Source: Desulfobacterales bacterium | GTDB lineage: Bacteria > Desulfobacterota > Desulfobacteria > Desulfobacterales > SURF-7 | Assembly: GCA_028277765.1 (NCBI GenBank) | Contig: JANQFQ010000004.1 | Location: 1-51,158 of the forward strand | Direction of reading: 5' to 3' | Length of the DNA: 51,158 bases | Shown: piece after piece, positions 35,814 to 44,802 of the stretch | How positions within the stretch are numbered: position 1 is the first letter of the stretch | Layout of the letters: each line of letters starts with the position of its first letter | Program-made: the position numbers and the translations under genes | Notes under the pieces: model-generated | What the model was told of the DNA's origin: nothing | What the model saw: the letters and a program-made list of their open reading frames with translations, nothing else | Databases searched by the model: none

Positions 35814-36566
35814 TTATTCCTCAGTCAAAGGTTTTTTCCGTTTTCTTTCACGTTTTGTAAATGGGCGGTCCCTTAAAAGGACGTAAGTTGCGCCAGTGCC
35901 ACCGTCGCAGGCCCTGGCGCTGGTAAACGCGATAACCCATTTGCGAAAGGGGCCGCGGGTCAGCCATTCAATCACTTTTGTTTTTAGTACCGGTTCTTCA
36001 GGTGAAGAGAGCCCCCTGCCGTGTACGATGAGAACGGCATTCTTTTTTGTTTCAATAGCAGAACGTAAGAAATCATCAAAGACCTCGGTTGCGTCAAGAA
36101 CGGTGAAACCGTGGAGGTCAATATGAGCTTGTATGGAAAAATCTCCACGGTGTAGTTTTTTTGCGATTTCCGGATTAACATTATACGCGGTGCCTTCTAT
36201 ATATTCAGATGTGGCTGAAACAACGAATCCCTTGCCGGTTTCAACGAGGTCCTTTAACTTAGCCAAAACTTCTTCTTCTGATCGATCTTCAGGAGGAGGG
36301 GCTTTGTCAGGGGCAGGTCTGTTATCGATCTGTTTTTCTCCTTTGACCGGTTTGACCCCCTGCATTGCTTCCATGAAAAGCGTCTGGTCATTGTCAGGGG
36401 GCTCTTTCTCCTGTATAGGCTTTTTCGGTTGCTCAGGCTTTTGACTGCCGGTTGTAGGGGCTGGTGACGGTATGTCAACATCTTTTTCCCTGAGCATTTT
36501 CTTAAGGTTCTTAAATGGCCGGTTCCCTTTTTCAGGATTAGGGCTCTTTTTCTTTTTTTTGCTCAT
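35814..36566 (-). CDS. Smr-domain protein (MutS2 C-terminal-type nuclease fold)
   Basis: 250 residues from ATG at 36566 (MSKKKKKSPN). The N-terminal 100 residues are Lys/Pro-rich and disordered. The Smr domain follows: HIDLHGFTVLDATEVFDDFL, LIVHGRGLSSPEEPVLKTKV and ARACDGGTGATYVLLR. The LDLHG and HGxG motifs, thought to contribute to endonuclease activity on DNA or RNA, are present (the first as IDLHG). Stand-alone Smr proteins may act on branched DNA or stalled-ribosome mRNA. No operon partner is evident. Confidence 0.87.
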   Translation of the reverse strand: MSKKKKKSPNPEKGNRPFKNLKKMLREKDVDIPSPAPTTGSQKPEQPKKPIQEKEPPDNDQTLFMEAMQGVKPVKGEKQIDNRPAPDKAPPPEDRSEEEVLAKLKDLVETGKGFVVSATSEYIEGTAYNVNPEIAKKLHRGDFSIQAHIDLHGFTVLDATEVFDDFLRSAIETKKNAVLIVHGRGLSSPEEPVLKTKVIEWLTRGPFRKWVIAFTSARACDGGTGATYVLLRDRPFTKRERKRKKPLTEE

Positions 36567-36740
36567 ACATAACAATATATGAAATCAAGATATGTGTGTC
36601 TATAATTTTGAAAAAATATTTGCAGTTATGAGAATTCCAGATTATCCAAAAGAGTAACCCCCTGATCTTTATTGACATGGTTTGTTTTTTTAGGTTTTAT
36701 TAAGACAAAATAAATAGCGAAAAAATCGGATTCCATAAAA

Positions 36741-37649
36741 ATGGCTGAAGGAATGTCTATGACTATTGAAAAATTGAGAGCGCGTGTTCATACCATTATG
36801 GAACCAGGGGATACTCCCAGCATCCGGGCTAAGATGCTGAGTATTTTTATTATTACGGTTATTATTATTAACTGTATATCACTGATTTTTGAATCCATCG
36901 GTAATTTCTATGAAGAAATGCCGCTTTTGTTTGATACCATTGAGATTGTTTCTGTTTTGATTTTCACCATAGAATATCTGCTCCGGCTGTGGTCGTTTTC
37001 CGCCTCTGAAAATTACAAGTCGTGGGGCCGGTTGAAATATATGCGGCGTCCCATGATGATTATTGATCTTTTGGCTATCCTCCCTTTTTATATCGCATCA
37101 ATGGGTATGGACCTGAGGGCCATCAGGATTTTTCGTGTGTTCAGGGTGCTCCGGATATTGAAGCTGGGGAAATATTCAGCATCAGTGAATATACTGGGCC
37201 AGGTGATCAGTAAACGGAAAGAGGACCTGACAATCACCGTAGCGATGAGCCTTGTACTGATGTTTATGGCGAGTGTAGTGGTCTATTTTGCCGAACATGA
37301 TACACAGCCTGAACAGTTCAGCAGTGTCGTTTCCGCCATATGGTGGGCGATAGCGACCATGACGCCGGGGCCACCAGCATACCAGTACGTCCAGCCTGTA
37401 ACGATCATAGGCAAGCTGGCCGGGGGCGTTATCCAACTGATCGCGATCGTGATTATCGCGCTACCCACAGGAATCCTCGGGGCGGGTTTTAACGAAGAAC
37501 TGGTGAAACACAAGGAATTACAACGCAAAGAAGACAACGACCTGGGAAATAGCGGTGATGGAAGATACGACGCTGCTGTTAAGGACGAGCTGGTGAAAAT
37601 TTCTTCCCGATTGGAAAAGATCGAGAAGAGACTGGATGATCTGCAATGA
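36741..37649 (+). CDS. Voltage-gated-type ion channel with non-canonical filter
   Basis: 302 residues; ATG at 36759 (better spaced from GAAGGA) is an alternative start. Six-helix voltage-gated architecture: S1 at about 32-51, S2 at 62-84 (IFTIEYLLRLW), S3 (MIIDLLAILPFYI), S4 with regular arginines (RAIRIFRVFRVLRILKLGKY), S5, a pore helix (IWWAIATMT, 200-208) and S6 (IIALPTGILGAGFNEEL). The C-terminus is a coiled coil. Where K+ channels have TTVGYGD, this protein reads TPGPPAYQYVQPVT (208-221), two residues longer and without GYG. Other frames do not restore the motif. Ion selectivity is therefore unknown. It overlaps the next gene by 4 bp. Confidence 0.88.
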   Translation: MAEGMSMTIEKLRARVHTIMEPGDTPSIRAKMLSIFIITVIIINCISLIFESIGNFYEEMPLLFDTIEIVSVLIFTIEYLLRLWSFSASENYKSWGRLKYMRRPMMIIDLLAILPFYIASMGMDLRAIRIFRVFRVLRILKLGKYSASVNILGQVISKRKEDLTITVAMSLVLMFMASVVVYFAEHDTQPEQFSSVVSAIWWAIATMTPGPPAYQYVQPVTIIGKLAGGVIQLIAIVIIALPTGILGAGFNEELVKHKELQRKEDNDLGNSGDGRYDAAVKDELVKISSRLEKIEKRLDDLQ

Positions 37650-38998
37650 AGCCGGACACGATTGTCACAAAAGAAACCCTGGTTGATAGAATGGTACGCC
37701 ACTGGATGGGCGATCAGAATGAATGCTGCCTGTGGGGTATTATCAGCCTTGACAAACCTCTTTCAGATGACATCATAGAGAAATCTATCGCCATTTCAAT
37801 TAAATGTGTTCCGATTATCAGCTCAAGACTATCATCAGGATTATGGCTCGGCAGGTGGCTTTTTGTGGATCCCGGGGACCCGGGCAGGCTCTGTACCAGA
37901 AAAACCGCGCCTGACAAAAGCAGTGCTGAAAAGTTATTAAAAGAGATTATCAGAAACCCGATTGACGCCAAAGAACCGCCGGTGTTCAGGGTGACATCCA
38001 TTGATGCACCTGAAGATTATTACCTTGTGCTACAGGTCCACCATATGATGATGGACGGCGAAGGCTCAAAACATTTTTTTGAGCTGTTCGCAAAAATTTA
38101 CAGGGAACTTGAAAAAGATTCCAAATGGCAGCCGGCTTGTTCTTTAGACATGAACCGGAGCTGGTCCCAGTTGATTAAATTTCTTAAATGGCATGATCTC
38201 CTGCGGATTCCTTTTGCTGTTTTTCAAGATATCCGGATAAATTTATACGCATTAATGAAAAAGAAAGAAATAACGTCAACAATAGCCGGCGACACCAATG
38301 GTAAAACAGAGAGCATCCTTCCCGAAGACCCGCTGTTTGAAACAATTACGATAAGTGGAGATGAGATAGAAAAAATCAAGGGAAACAAGATAGGGATCAG
38401 TTCCAAAATCAATGACTTTATAGTTGCCGCTCTGATGACCACGGTTAATCACTGGAACGTTTCCCGCGGACAAAAGTTTGAATATGTCAATACAGTATAC
38501 ACAGTGAATCTTCGCCGTTGGTGGGGATGGCCCAAAGGAATATTCGCGAATATGAGTGTCGTCCGCATGACCTTGGCAAGGGCGGAAGAAGTTGCTGATG
38601 TCCACAAAGCCTTAAAAGTTCTTAAACCGAAATTTGACAAAGCAAAAAAGTCGTTTGGACTGGTAGAATTGTTTGGCTTTCTTATTTTCTCAATCCAGCC
38701 GGAACTGACAGGAAAGCTAATCGGTTTTTCTGTTACCAAGCTTGTTAAAGAGACCCACGGCCTCACAAACATCGGGATTATATCGGATCATGCCGGTAAT
38801 TTTGGAAGTGCGTCGGCTAGAACTTATTCTCTGCTCGCGCCCCCGCTGGCAAGTCCTAATGTTATGTTTACTGCATCAGGCTTTAAAAATGGTTTGACAA
38901 TTCATATGAATTTCAACCCCAGACATATGAAACTGGAAACAGCCAAAGCGTTTCTCCGGCAATTAAAGAAGAATCTCCTCAGTCTTTCAGACTTGTGA
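37646..38998 (+). CDS. Condensation-fold acyltransferase (WS/DGAT or PapA-like)
   Basis: 450 residues. The catalytic motif HHxxxDG is HHMMMDG at 132-138. The second half has VNTVYTVNLRRWW and GIFANMSVVRM, then THGLTNIGIISDHAG and IHMNFNPRHMKLETAKAFLR, the layout of condensation-domain alcohol acyltransferases, including wax-ester synthases and NRPS-type transferases. It probably moves an acyl group from CoA or a carrier to an alcohol or amine; the substrate is unknown. Its ATG overlaps the channel stop (ATGA), implying coupled translation. Confidence 0.8.
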   Translation: MKPDTIVTKETLVDRMVRHWMGDQNECCLWGIISLDKPLSDDIIEKSIAISIKCVPIISSRLSSGLWLGRWLFVDPGDPGRLCTRKTAPDKSSAEKLLKEIIRNPIDAKEPPVFRVTSIDAPEDYYLVLQVHHMMMDGEGSKHFFELFAKIYRELEKDSKWQPACSLDMNRSWSQLIKFLKWHDLLRIPFAVFQDIRINLYALMKKKEITSTIAGDTNGKTESILPEDPLFETITISGDEIEKIKGNKIGISSKINDFIVAALMTTVNHWNVSRGQKFEYVNTVYTVNLRRWWGWPKGIFANMSVVRMTLARAEEVADVHKALKVLKPKFDKAKKSFGLVELFGFLIFSIQPELTGKLIGFSVTKLVKETHGLTNIGIISDHAGNFGSASARTYSLLAPPLASPNVMFTASGFKNGLTIHMNFNPRHMKLETAKAFLRQLKKNLLSLSDL

Positions 38999-39226
38999 GA
39001 AATGTCGGTTATGGTGAAGAAGATCTCTTTTCTTTCTTGCAAAAAAGGATATTTATGTTTACATTGGCTCAAACAGAGTGCCGAGCAGGACCATGGCCCG
39101 TCATTTATACAGCTTTCAAACAAAAAACTGCAATTATACTGACCTTGTTTCTGCCCTGCCACAATATAATACAGGCTGATTCAAAATATCCTGAGAAGGG
39201 ATTATAAACGTAAAGGAGACGAGTGA

Positions 39227-40213
39227 ATGAAAAATGTTAAAATTAAAACAGTTATAGTGGCACTAACAGCCCTGGCAATGATGTTAACCCCGTTTTCGGC
39301 TTTATCCGGCAAAGAGAAGGGAATGAATGAAGGAATGGCTGCACTGGTTAATGGAAAAGGGATAACAATAAAAAAGCTGGACCAGGAATTTGGTAAATTT
39401 CAAGCCCAGATGGCTCAAAGAAAACAGCAGATTCCTCCTGATTTGGTGCAGAACTTAAGGAGTAGGCTGCTGGATGATCTTGTTAATATGGAACTCCTTT
39501 ATCAGGAAGCAAAAAAAAGGGGTATGAAAGCTGATCAAAAAGCGGTCGATGATCAAATTGAAAATATTAAAAAGAATTTCCCGGATGAGGAAACATTCAG
39601 GAAGTATTTGACCAGTGTAAAAACGGATGAGGCTGCGATCACGGAAGAATTAGATAAAGGTTTTACCATACAGGCGCTTGTTGAAAAAGATGTTATTTCA
39701 ACGATCTCGGTCACCAATGATGAGACCAAAGCCTTTTATGACAATAACCAAGAGAAGTTTTCCATGCCTGAGCAGGTGCGGGCGAGCCATATTTTAATAA
39801 AGGCTGATTCCAACGCTGATGAAGCAACAAAGGCCAAGGCAAAAAAGGCCATTAAAAAGATTCAGAAAAAGCTGAAAAAAGGCGGAGATTTTGTGGCTCT
39901 TGCTAAAGAATTTTCAGAATGCAACAGCAAAGCCAATGGGGGTGACCTTGATTTTTTTGACCGCGGGAAGATGGTCCCGCCTTTTGAAGAGGCAGCCTTT
40001 GCTTTGAAAAAGGGTGAAATGAGCAATATTGTTGAAACCAGATTCGGATATCATCTGATAAAAGTGACGGATAAAAAGGCGTCATCAGTGGTCAGTTATG
40101 ATGAGGCAAAAGAGCGGATTTCCGAACAACTGAAGAGACAAAAGATATCCACGGAGATGCAACAGTACATTGAAAAACTAACAAAAGCAGCTAAGATCGA
40201 AAAGTTTTTATAA
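39227..40213 (+). CDS. Periplasmic parvulin-type peptidyl-prolyl isomerase
   Basis: 328 residues. Signal peptide at 1-30, then a SurA/PrsA-like N-terminal chaperone domain (MAALVNGKGITIKKLDQEFG). One PpiC domain spans about 183-282: VRASHILIKAD, FVALAKEFSECNSKANGGDL, PPFEEAAFALKKGEMSNIVE, FGYHLIKVTDKK. It assists folding of exported proteins. Start has AAAGGAG upstream. The 228-bp gap before it shows no convincing gene. It ends directly against a 191-bp palindrome. Confidence 0.92.
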   Translation: MKNVKIKTVIVALTALAMMLTPFSALSGKEKGMNEGMAALVNGKGITIKKLDQEFGKFQAQMAQRKQQIPPDLVQNLRSRLLDDLVNMELLYQEAKKRGMKADQKAVDDQIENIKKNFPDEETFRKYLTSVKTDEAAITEELDKGFTIQALVEKDVISTISVTNDETKAFYDNNQEKFSMPEQVRASHILIKADSNADEATKAKAKKAIKKIQKKLKKGGDFVALAKEFSECNSKANGGDLDFFDRGKMVPPFEEAAFALKKGEMSNIVETRFGYHLIKVTDKKASSVVSYDEAKERISEQLKRQKISTEMQQYIEKLTKAAKIEKFL

Positions 40214-40404
40214 ACCCTAACGTTGAATAAAAATTTGAGTTCAAAACGCTTTAGATTAGGTCATTACAGGATGATTTCTCATTTTCAAGGGCGAAAGAGT
40301 ATTAAACATACGGTGAGTTCTTGAAAATGAGAAATCATCCTGTAGGGGCCTGATATGGAGCGAGTTTTACGGTTTTGGGCCAAATTTTTATTCAACGTTA
40401 GGGT
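40214..40404. repeat. 191-bp nested palindrome between convergent genes
   Basis: Outer arms are perfect 23-bp inverted repeats: ACCCTAACGTTGAATAAAAA plus TTT at 40214-40236, and its complement at 40382-40404. Inner arms are perfect 24-bp inverted repeats: ACAGGATGATTTCTCATTTT plus CAAG at 40266-40289, and its complement at 40320-40343, with a 30-nt loop. The stretches between can also pair partly. It begins at the base after the ppiC stop and ends 3 bp before the next stop on the other strand. It could be a miniature mobile element, a structured RNA or a two-way terminator. Confidence 0.88.
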
Positions 40405-40407
40405 AAA

Positions 40408-41481
40408 TTATTCATCTTTAGCTTCAATAGACATTTCACAACCGTATTTGTCCATAAAGAAGTTGTCTAACTCATCAGCTTTAAGTGCGAGTTTTGAAAT
40501 GCGTTTTTTTATGCTATCCGCTTGCTTAGAGAAGATGTCAGACAGATGTATTCTGTATGAGATGTAAATATGGTTATCTGAAACACCAAGGATGTAAGGG
40601 TTTACCGGCTTACTGAGGATGTACTCATATAATTCATTAAGATTTTTTTTAGGCAGTTTGTTTAAAGGAGAATGCGCGATAAGATAGTCCCGCCTGTGAA
40701 CAAAAATTCGTATCAGCGCGCTGCCTTGGTGAAACTCCCAGAAGTCCCTGCCGGCACGCGCTAGTATCGGGTTCATCCCTATACCTGAAAGCGCATCTTC
40801 AATAAAACTCGCGAAGTGTGATAGGTCAAAACTTTCAAACACAGAAGGGTCAATACTGTTGCCGCAATTTGGACAGAATTCAGTCTCTTCTATTAAAAGC
40901 GAATGACAGGAGTTGCATTTTACATGATAGTTTTCTTCTTTTGTATTAAAATCATTCAACTCTTCTGTTAAATCACCATGTAATATTCCAAATCCCACAT
41001 TATCAGCCTGTGTAAACTTGCATGTTGTAATCCCCAGAAGTTCTCCACCTGCATTCAGCATAGGTCCGCCGCTGTTTCCAGGATTTATAGCCGCATCTGT
41101 CTGCAGATAATGACGGTTTCCCATCATTTGCCTGGATGAAGAGACAATTCCTTCAGTAACTGTATATGGCAGGCCAAAAGGGTAGCCGTGAATGTAGATT
41201 TTCTGGGCATTCTTAATTTCTACTTCTGAATTCAGTATAATATCGTTGCCAGCGTTTTCAGGGATATCACTTTTTAAAAAAGCCAGGTCAACATCAGGGT
41301 TAACAAATACGACTTTGGCAACGCTCCTGTGCTTGTCCTGATCCTGTACAGCAACATCTCTACATCCCTGGACCACATGGTAATTGGTAATGATAAGATC
41401 TTTTCCTTTTAAAAGGAAGCCGGTTCCGGTTCCGCCGGCGGTTATAATTTTAAAGATATTATTTTTTATTTTGTCCATCAT
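40408..41481 (-). CDS. Trypsin-like serine protease with zinc ribbon and YbjN-like domain
   Basis: 357 residues, no signal peptide, so probably cytoplasmic. The HtrA-like protease domain is residues 1-175, with catalytic His35 (TNYHVV), Asp65 (DVDLAFLK) and Ser137 (NPGNSGGP). There is no PDZ domain. A zinc ribbon (CNSC 189-192, CPNC 203-206) follows. The C-terminal 140 residues (ALIRIFVHRRDYLIAHSPLN and LALKADELDNFF) look like a YbjN/type III chaperone-like fold. It starts 5 bp after the neighbouring gene, which carries a similar domain. Target unknown. Confidence 0.8.
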   Translation of the reverse strand: MMDKIKNNIFKIITAGGTGTGFLLKGKDLIITNYHVVQGCRDVAVQDQDKHRSVAKVVFVNPDVDLAFLKSDIPENAGNDIILNSEVEIKNAQKIYIHGYPFGLPYTVTEGIVSSSRQMMGNRHYLQTDAAINPGNSGGPMLNAGGELLGITTCKFTQADNVGFGILHGDLTEELNDFNTKEENYHVKCNSCHSLLIEETEFCPNCGNSIDPSVFESFDLSHFASFIEDALSGIGMNPILARAGRDFWEFHQGSALIRIFVHRRDYLIAHSPLNKLPKKNLNELYEYILSKPVNPYILGVSDNHIYISYRIHLSDIFSKQADSIKKRISKLALKADELDNFFMDKYGCEMSIEAKDE

Positions 41482-41486
41482 TGAGT

Positions 41487-42656
41487 TTAACCAAACAGTT
41501 TGGAAAAGAATCCCTTTTTTTCTGAACCTTCGGTTTCAATTGTCCCTTGCAAAAAATTGTCAAAGGTTTGTTTCATGATTGCAGTGGCTTCATCTGTCTC
41601 TTTCCCGCCTGCTTTTGCCATAGTGTTGCAAATTATTCTTTCATGATTCTCTTCAAGGTTGTAATCATACAATATTTTCGCGAACAGGACCTGGAGTGAA
41701 AAGGCCGCGTCAAAATAGCTGTCACTGTTAATCTCCGCGTAGATTCGCTGTTTATGGGCTTCAAATTCTTTTTGGAGAATATTTACAGAGCTTCTGTATT
41801 TTAGGGAAATAAATTTTTCAGCATGATAAAGATCTTTAAAAATCTTATCCCGGTCAAGATCACCTAAAAGACCGTTCAGATACTTTTTACCTTTGTCAAG
41901 TCTGTAGGCGAAATCCGTCTCTCCATTAAACATATTATAAATATATTCATCCAGATCTGACCGAAGCGTTCCATTAACACAGGGCATGTTGGCAATGTTT
42001 AAGAGAGTCAGCACAATAATGTCCCACTCAGATCCGGGCCATCTTTTTTTCTCAAAATACCCCATGTACTTTTTGTACTCATCTGAAATTTCTGTGAAAT
42101 GAGCCCAGACAGTATCCTGTTCATCTAGTGTTAAGGGCGTTACCTTGGGTTTGTTAAAAAAAGTAGCCTTGTATTTTTCTATAAATTCATCATCAAAATT
42201 GTCCGCATATAGACAAATTTCTCTTAAAATATCATAAATTTTATTGGGCTGACAAAGGTCCAGCGTCGTGGCGAAATGAAACCATAGGGCTTTTTTCTGG
42301 AGTATGATCTGGGTCAGCATCAAAGGATGAAAGTTGACCTCAGCAACCTTTCGCATCAAAGGGACAATGTTTGCCTTGTTAATCTTTAAAAAAGGGACTA
42401 TGACCTTAAATGTATTATCCTTAATGGTGATGTTGATTGTCGCTGATCCATGCTGTTGACTTATTTTTATTGTTTCCCTGTCTGTATCAACATCGTTCAA
42501 TAAACTGGGATTTATGTAATTAAAAACACCAAATAGAGATTCTTTATATTTTTTGTTCTCAAAATTATCATACGCAATGTCCCAGTAGCCAGCCAGGGAT
42601 CTTGGTTCATTAATACCGCTAATCGGTTTTCGATATTTTGTCAGTTTTGTGACCAT
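41487..42656 (-). CDS. YbjN-like domain protein, operon partner of the protease
   Basis: 389 residues from ATG at 42656 (MVTKLTKYRKP); an in-frame upstream ATG at 42740 adds an unlikely basic/hydrophobic leader. Residues about 20-145 look YbjN/type III chaperone-like: SATINITIKDNTFKVIVPFL, LMRKVAEVNFHPLMLTQIIL, NKIYDILREICLYADNFDDE. The C-terminal half is helical and unassigned, ending EKKGFFSKLFG. It precedes the serine protease gene by 5 bp, so the two proteins probably work together. No enzyme motif seen. Confidence 0.68.
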   Translation of the reverse strand: MVTKLTKYRKPISGINEPRSLAGYWDIAYDNFENKKYKESLFGVFNYINPSLLNDVDTDRETIKISQQHGSATINITIKDNTFKVIVPFLKINKANIVPLMRKVAEVNFHPLMLTQIILQKKALWFHFATTLDLCQPNKIYDILREICLYADNFDDEFIEKYKATFFNKPKVTPLTLDEQDTVWAHFTEISDEYKKYMGYFEKKRWPGSEWDIIVLTLLNIANMPCVNGTLRSDLDEYIYNMFNGETDFAYRLDKGKKYLNGLLGDLDRDKIFKDLYHAEKFISLKYRSSVNILQKEFEAHKQRIYAEINSDSYFDAAFSLQVLFAKILYDYNLEENHERIICNTMAKAGGKETDEATAIMKQTFDNFLQGTIETEGSEKKGFFSKLFG

Positions 42657-43017
42657 AATGTTCTTTTTAACATTAAAAAAATAATAACGTAAAAAAAGTT
42701 GCCGGAATAAATTTATAACGGTAATTAAGCTTATTGTCAAATAGCAAAATCATAATTCCTGTGAAAGACGGCAAACGTATTTTACAGATAACCTTGAAGC
42801 AAACTATCATCCCATGTTAAATTTTAGCTTGTTTTTATGCTGAATCTTACGTAATGACAAATAATTAGGATGGTATTTGAAAACAGCGTTAATTAACAAG
42901 GATGAACCGGATATAGAGGAAAGAGACATGAATTAACAAGGATGAACAGGATATATAGGATGTTTTTTATCCTGTCCATCTTGTGTATCCTTGTTAAAAT
43001 AATTAAAGAGGTCAAGA
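42657..43017. repeat. Intergenic gap with repeat family A, copy 4 and a truncated copy
   Basis: A truncated copy at 42890-42917 (AATTAACAAGGATGAACCGG) is followed by a full unit at 42926-42999: GACATGAATTAACAAGGATG, then AACAGGATATATAGGATG, a T run, ATCCTGTCCATCTTGTGTAT and CCTTGTTAA. The first 230 bp of the gap is AT-rich with nothing else recognised. Confidence 0.88.
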
Positions 43018-43737
43018 ATGAAAAAGAGAAGCACGAAAAACTGGTTTAAAGACTGGGCAAATGAATATGACAGAACACTTGGTAAAATAAAACGGCATCA
43101 CAAACTGCTTGATCTGGCAGTTGAACGGTCGGGAGTTAAAAAAAATGATGAGGTCCTTGATATAGGCTGTGGGACAGGACTTTTAAGCCTGAAGTTTCTC
43201 AAAAAAGCAGACTGCAGGATTGTCGGAATTGACAGCTCAAGAGATATGATGTCGATATTTAAAGAAAAAATTAAAAGATTATCCCTTGAAAAAAATGTTA
43301 GCTGTAAGTTTAAAGACGCTGTTAAAATTGATTTTAAAAAGGATTCTTTTGATATAGTTGCTTCCACGGTGACACTTCATCATATAAAGAAAAAAGACCC
43401 CGTGATAAAGAATATCCACAAGATCCTAAAGCCGGGCGGCAGATTTGTTGTTGGCGATATTGACATCGATACCACAGGAAAACTGACGGATATAGATCGG
43501 CTGACAAGGCTGCTCGATTATTTGAAAATGGAACTGGTCCTTGCCATGAAAGAAGGAGGGGTTGATGCTTTTAACAGGATGTACGATAATGGTAAAAAAC
43601 ATATTTTAAATGATGGAGAATACTGTATAAGTTTTAAACAGTGGAGAGAGCTTTGTAAAAAGGCTGGGTTCCGTAAAATTACGGTTAAGCCACTACCTGA
43701 TTTTAAATGGTTTAAGGTATTGACGGCGGTAAAATAG
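43018..43737 (+). CDS. Class I SAM-dependent methyltransferase
   Basis: 239 residues. Motif I VLDIGCGTGLLSLKF binds S-adenosylmethionine; RIVGIDSSRDMM carries the acidic ribose contact, and DIVASTVTLHHIK and ILKPGGRFVVGDID are the post-motifs of the methyltransferase 11 family. Ribosome binding site AAGAGG lies upstream. The substrate cannot be told. It is 9 bp ahead of the YhaO-like gene, hence likely in one transcript with the nuclease-ATPase pair. Confidence 0.85.
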   Translation: MKKRSTKNWFKDWANEYDRTLGKIKRHHKLLDLAVERSGVKKNDEVLDIGCGTGLLSLKFLKKADCRIVGIDSSRDMMSIFKEKIKRLSLEKNVSCKFKDAVKIDFKKDSFDIVASTVTLHHIKKKDPVIKNIHKILKPGGRFVVGDIDIDTTGKLTDIDRLTRLLDYLKMELVLAMKEGGVDAFNRMYDNGKKHILNDGEYCISFKQWRELCKKAGFRKITVKPLPDFKWFKVLTAVK

Positions 43738-43746
43738 AAGAACCTT

Positions 43747-44802
43747 ATGAAAATAGCAATAACCGCAGATGTTCATCTTAGGACAAGGGAAAGTCACCCG
43801 GAAAGGTACAATGCCCTGGAGAATATCCTCGTACAGATTGAAAGTGAACATATCAATACGCTGTTCATCGCCGGTGACCTCTTTGACAAGGATTTCCATA
43901 ATTATTCAGATTTTGAGACGCTCTGTAAAAAACATCCTAGCATTCAGATCTATATCCTTCCCGGCAATCATGATCCTGATATTAGCGAAAAGAAAATTGC
44001 AGGGGAAAATATCCATATTTATACTGAACCGGCTGTTAAGGCGTTCAATGATTCTGTATTTCTTTTTATCCCTTATAAAGAGAAAACTAAAATGGGTGAA
44101 AATATCGCGGAATACGAGAGTGACCTCAAAGGAAAGAAATGGGTTCTTGTTTCCCACGGTGACTACTACGGTGGTTTAAAGGAGCTGAACCCTCTTGAAC
44201 CTGGGACGTATATGCCCTTTTCAAGGATGGATAAGGAGAGGTTCAGTCCCGAGGTTGTGTTATTGGGGCATATCCATAAAGCGTGCCAACAAGAGAATGT
44301 CTATTATGCCGGGTCACCATGTGGAATGGATATTAATGAAACCGGGAAAAGAAGGTTCCTTATCTATGATACCGATGGCTCGGATATAACGCCCATGATC
44401 GTGGCGACTGATTTTTTTTATTTCAACGAAACGTTTGTAAATGTACCGATGGAAAATGAGATTGCACTACTGCGGCGGGAAATTGATAAAAGGATACAAT
44501 CCTGGGAGATTGAACCGTCTGACCATTCAAAGATACGCGTCCGGGTTGATGTCAGGGGGTATGCCATGGATAGGAGTGCGATACTTGCGGTCGTTAAAGA
44601 GACGTTTGATGATTTTACGTATTACAACGGAGAAGGCCCGTGTATAGACCGTTTATCGACAAGTTCGGATCGTCAGCTTAATGCTATTGCTGGACGTGCA
44701 ATAGAACTTATCAATGAACTTGACTGGGACTTTGGCGGTGGGGAGCCGGCCGTGGAACAGGTGATAGAATCAGCCCTTTCTGCAATTTACAAAGAGAGAT
44801 AA
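43747..44802 (+). CDS. SbcD/YhaO-like metallophosphoesterase (DNA exonuclease)
   Basis: 351 residues. Mre11-type metal motifs are all present: TADVHLRTR, IAGDLFDKDF, ILPGNHDPD, LVSHGDYYG and LLGHIHKA. The C-terminal cap region is about 150 residues. Pairing with a membrane-associated SMC-like ATPase of shorter length than SbcC resembles YhaO-YhaN of Bacillus rather than SbcD-SbcC. It probably processes DNA ends. Its stop overlaps the start of the ATPase gene (TAATG). Confidence 0.85.
   Translation: MKIAITADVHLRTRESHPERYNALENILVQIESEHINTLFIAGDLFDKDFHNYSDFETLCKKHPSIQIYILPGNHDPDISEKKIAGENIHIYTEPAVKAFNDSVFLFIPYKEKTKMGENIAEYESDLKGKKWVLVSHGDYYGGLKELNPLEPGTYMPFSRMDKERFSPEVVLLGHIHKACQQENVYYAGSPCGMDINETGKRRFLIYDTDGSDITPMIVATDFFYFNETFVNVPMENEIALLRREIDKRIQSWEIEPSDHSKIRVRVDVRGYAMDRSAILAVVKETFDDFTYYNGEGPCIDRLSTSSDRQLNAIAGRAIELINELDWDFGGGEPAVEQVIESALSAIYKER

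Noticed and set aside
36741-37649. Frameshift explaining the missing channel filter
   Set aside because: The other two frames across 37362-37400 do not encode TVGYGD, and the frame is continuous with normal S6 and C-terminal coiled coil.
38995-39207. 70-codon frame between the acyltransferase and ppiC genes
   Set aside because: GTG start inside the previous stop, no ribosome binding site, no recognisable fold; probably noncoding.
40214-40404. Integron attC site
   Set aside because: The ends CCCTAAC and GTTAGGG resemble attC R boxes, but they differ from the RYYYAAC/GTTRRRY consensus. The arms are perfectly complementary without extrahelical bases, the element is too long, and no integrase or cassette is nearby.
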